From NCBI RefSeq assembly GCF_017255015.1, contig NZ_JAFKCS010000008.1, forward strand, positions 124,001 through 188,000: 64,000 nucleotides of DNA, read 5' to 3'. Within the stretch, counting starts at the first letter, position 1. Each line of letters opens with the position of its first letter. Position numbers and translations under genes: made by a program. Source of the stretch: Bowmanella yangjiangensis. GTDB taxonomy: Bacteria > Pseudomonadota > Gammaproteobacteria > Enterobacterales > Alteromonadaceae. The notes below the pieces were generated by a model. The model ran no database searches. It was not told the origin of the DNA and worked only from the letters and a program-made list of their open reading frames with translations. Positions 62,392 to 64,000 of this stretch are shown piece after piece.

Positions 62392-62421
62392 ACGTTGTTT
62401 TGCATTGTTTTATGTTGGTTT
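62392..62421. promoter_or_regulatory. Three tandem 10-bp repeats between TBDR and DeoR genes
   Basis: ACGTTGTTTT, GCATTGTTTT and ATGTTGGTTT follow each other without gaps. DeoR/GlpR regulators commonly bind such in-phase tandem repeats, so this is a candidate operator for the divergent pair. Confidence 0.45.
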
Positions 62422-62470
62422 TTATAGTGCTATATACGAGTTTAGCCATAGATTCACAGCGGGAGATCTT

Positions 62471-63241
62471 ATGACCACGGCAGAGCGCTTAATCGAAGTC
62501 ATGAATATTTTACGACTGGAACAGTCCTGCTCGGTCAGTGAGCTAGCCAACCGGCTGAACGTCACCATGGAGACTATCCGCCGGGATATTCGTAATCTGG
62601 AGCGCGATGGTAATGTGATCAAGCTGCATGGCAGCGTGCGCCTGCCAGACGTGCTGCTTGAGCCCAGTTACAAAAAACGCATCAATATGAATGCAACGCA
62701 AAAACAGGCTATTGGCCTGTGCGCCGCCGGCTTTGTGCAGGACGGCATGACAGTGTTTATCGACTGCGGTTCCACCAGTTATTGGTTGGCCAGGGCATTA
62801 AAAAAAGCCCGCGGTTTGCAAGTGGTGACCAACTCTCTGGATATCACCAACGAAGTGCTGGGTCGCCAGGACTGGCGCTGTGTTTTTGTCGGCGGTCAGA
62901 TGAATACCGACTACCGCGCCGCGCTGGATCAGGAAGCCATTAACCAGGCTCGCCGCTTTGTGCCTGACTTGCTGTTTATGTCTATCAGTGCACTTGATGC
63001 CGAGCGGGGTTTTTTGGATTTGAACCTGCAGGAAGCCGACTTTAAACGCTCGTTGCTGGGTAATGCCCGTAAAAATATCGTGTTAGCCGACGCCAGCAAA
63101 TTCAGTAAGGCCGGCGCCATACTCACCGCGGATTTCCAGGATATTGATATGCTGGTTTGTGACCAGATGCCGCAAGGCGAGCTTGCCGACGCCCTAAATC
63201 ACGCCGGTGTGGAAATCATCGTGGCCCCGACTCAGGCTTAA
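62471..63241 (+). CDS. DeoR/GlpR family transcriptional regulator
   Basis: 256 residues. A DeoR-type winged helix (about 5-58) has VSELANRLNVTMETIRRDIRNLERDG. The sugar-isomerase-like effector domain (about 75-235) includes FIDCGSTSYWLARAL and VTNSLDITNEVL. These repressors respond to phosphorylated sugars or polyols such as glycerol-3-phosphate. The gene is divergent from the TBDR-phospholipase operon and is its likely regulator. The ATG at 62471 has GGGAG upstream; an in-frame extension to 62405 lacks domain content. Confidence 0.93.
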   Translation: MTTAERLIEVMNILRLEQSCSVSELANRLNVTMETIRRDIRNLERDGNVIKLHGSVRLPDVLLEPSYKKRINMNATQKQAIGLCAAGFVQDGMTVFIDCGSTSYWLARALKKARGLQVVTNSLDITNEVLGRQDWRCVFVGGQMNTDYRAALDQEAINQARRFVPDLLFMSISALDAERGFLDLNLQEADFKRSLLGNARKNIVLADASKFSKAGAILTADFQDIDMLVCDQMPQGELADALNHAGVEIIVAPTQA

Positions 63242-63331
63242 GCACCAGAAAAAACCACCATCAACCAATTACCCTATCGATCGTTTTCCTCACACCTCTC
63301 GTATAAATCGCTCTGGCAACGCAGAGGAGCG

Positions 63332-64000
63332 ATGGTGGCAGGAAAACGCGGACTCTTTATTTTTAACCGTGACCTTAGGGTTCAGGACAATCTGGCCCTG
63401 CTCGCTATCTGTAAACAAGTGGATAGCCTGGATTGTATCTATGTACATAATCCGGCACAGGCGAGCGCTGATAATTACGGCTGTAAGCAGTTGGGGCAAC
63501 ACTCACAGCAATTTCTGCTACAAAGTTTGCACCAGCTAGACAATGAGCTGCAATTGTTCGGACAACATCTCAAGGTGCTGTCCGGCCCACTAATAAGCAG
63601 CATCGACAACTATCTCCAACATCACCAGATTGACCTGGTGGTACAAAGCGCTCCTTACGGCACCGACGAGCAACGCCTGGCAGATTCGCTGGCGAACAAG
63701 CTTTCAGACCTGGGCATTACGTATCAGCAGGTCTGGCAACATACGCTTTTTTCACAGACGCAACTGCCGTTTAGGCTTAGTGCGCTGCCAGCCCATTTCA
63801 CGCCTTTTAGGCAAAAAATCGAGCCTCTTTTTCCTGACGTTGCCAACAGCCAAGCACTGATTTCAATGCCACCACCAGTGACAAAAGCTTCCCCCTTAGC
63901 GGCTTTTTCACGAGACACAAAACAGCACATCCAAGACTTTCAGGGCGGCTGTCAGGCCGGTATTGCCCATCTGGTAGCGTACTTCGGCACGGATGCACCT
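63332..64000 (+). CDS. Deoxyribodipyrimidine photolyase/cryptochrome (DASH-like), 3' partial
   Basis: 223 residues are visible before the right edge. The N-terminus LFIFNRDLRVQDNLALL is the photolyase-domain start, and later segments (HTLFSQTQLPF, HFTPFRQKIE and the FQGG-type linker near residue 205) match Cry-DASH-like proteins. The FAD domain lies outside the window. It would repair cyclobutane dimers in single-stranded or looped DNA using light, or act as a photoreceptor. GAGGAG is close to the ATG, and a GTG one codon later is possible. Confidence 0.85.
   Translation, partial: MVAGKRGLFIFNRDLRVQDNLALLAICKQVDSLDCIYVHNPAQASADNYGCKQLGQHSQQFLLQSLHQLDNELQLFGQHLKVLSGPLISSIDNYLQHHQIDLVVQSAPYGTDEQRLADSLANKLSDLGITYQQVWQHTLFSQTQLPFRLSALPAHFTPFRQKIEPLFPDVANSQALISMPPPVTKASPLAAFSRDTKQHIQDFQGGCQAGIAHLVAYFGTDAP

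Noticed and set aside
1..64000. rRNA, tRNA, CRISPR, IS or prophage content
   Set aside because: I saw no cloverleaf with CCA end, no regular spacer arrays, no transposase and no phage structural genes.

Overview
The window looks like chromosomal DNA of a marine-type gammaproteobacterium, most likely in the Alteromonadales (Alteromonadaceae-like; the genus cannot be fixed from sequence alone). The reasons are four TonB-dependent receptors (TBDRs) in 64 kb, a PEP-CTERM protein next to PrsT, tryptophan-halogenase-like enzymes beside a TBDR, opgGH, a DPP-IV-type S9 peptidase, a selD-mnmH pair and moderate GC. I saw no rRNA, tRNA, CRISPR array, insertion sequence or prophage.

Layout. 1-3.4 kb: the end of a beta-propeller protein and an M16 protease lipoprotein. 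3.4-7.9 kb: minus-strand genes for selenium tRNA modification (selD, mnmH) behind a Fur-box-controlled DUF3649-PepSY-DUF3325 membrane operon. 7.9-11.9 kb: a choice-of-anchor A PEP-CTERM protein and PrsT. 12-15.1 kb: a GntR regulator divergent from an M24 peptidase, then two unrecognised genes (membrane protein plus 67-residue partner). 15.3-21.5 kb: a yeast-type cytosine deaminase, a periplasmic binding protein, a SWIM/SNF2 helicase, a nucleoside-recognition membrane protein and an Lrp regulator. 21.8-25.4 kb: a TBDR convergent with a class C beta-lactamase-fold hydrolase. 25.6-31.7 kb: LysR divergent from TBDR, N-formylglutamate amidohydrolase and YfcC-type transporter. 32.1-37.9 kb: opgG-opgH and an S9 peptidase. 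38-42.2 kb: a four-gene MacAB/LolCDE-like ABC exporter. 42.4-45.8 kb: LysR divergent from a flavin monooxygenase, then DUF2267 and cupin genes. 45.8-47.2 kb: an AT-rich segment with an orphan secreted protein, flanked by a short direct repeat. 47.2-57.3 kb: DPP-IV, then a TBDR, halogenase, JmjC-like cupin, halogenase operon. 57.8-63.2 kb: a TBDR plus phosphocholine-type phospholipase C operon divergent from a DeoR regulator. 63.3 kb to the end: the start of a photolyase/cryptochrome.

How the parts fit. Much of the window is nutrient-scavenging modules built the same way: a divergent or nearby regulator, a TBDR first, a hairpin in the gap, then enzymes or a transporter. The most interesting module is 52.4-57.3 kb, where two different flavin-dependent halogenase-like proteins bracket an Fe(II)-dioxygenase-like cupin behind a 1088-residue TBDR, with a perfect 16-bp LacI-type palindrome upstream. 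Nearly the same palindrome occurs upstream of the PEP-CTERM gene, suggesting one regulon may link a sugar-type signal to surface proteins.
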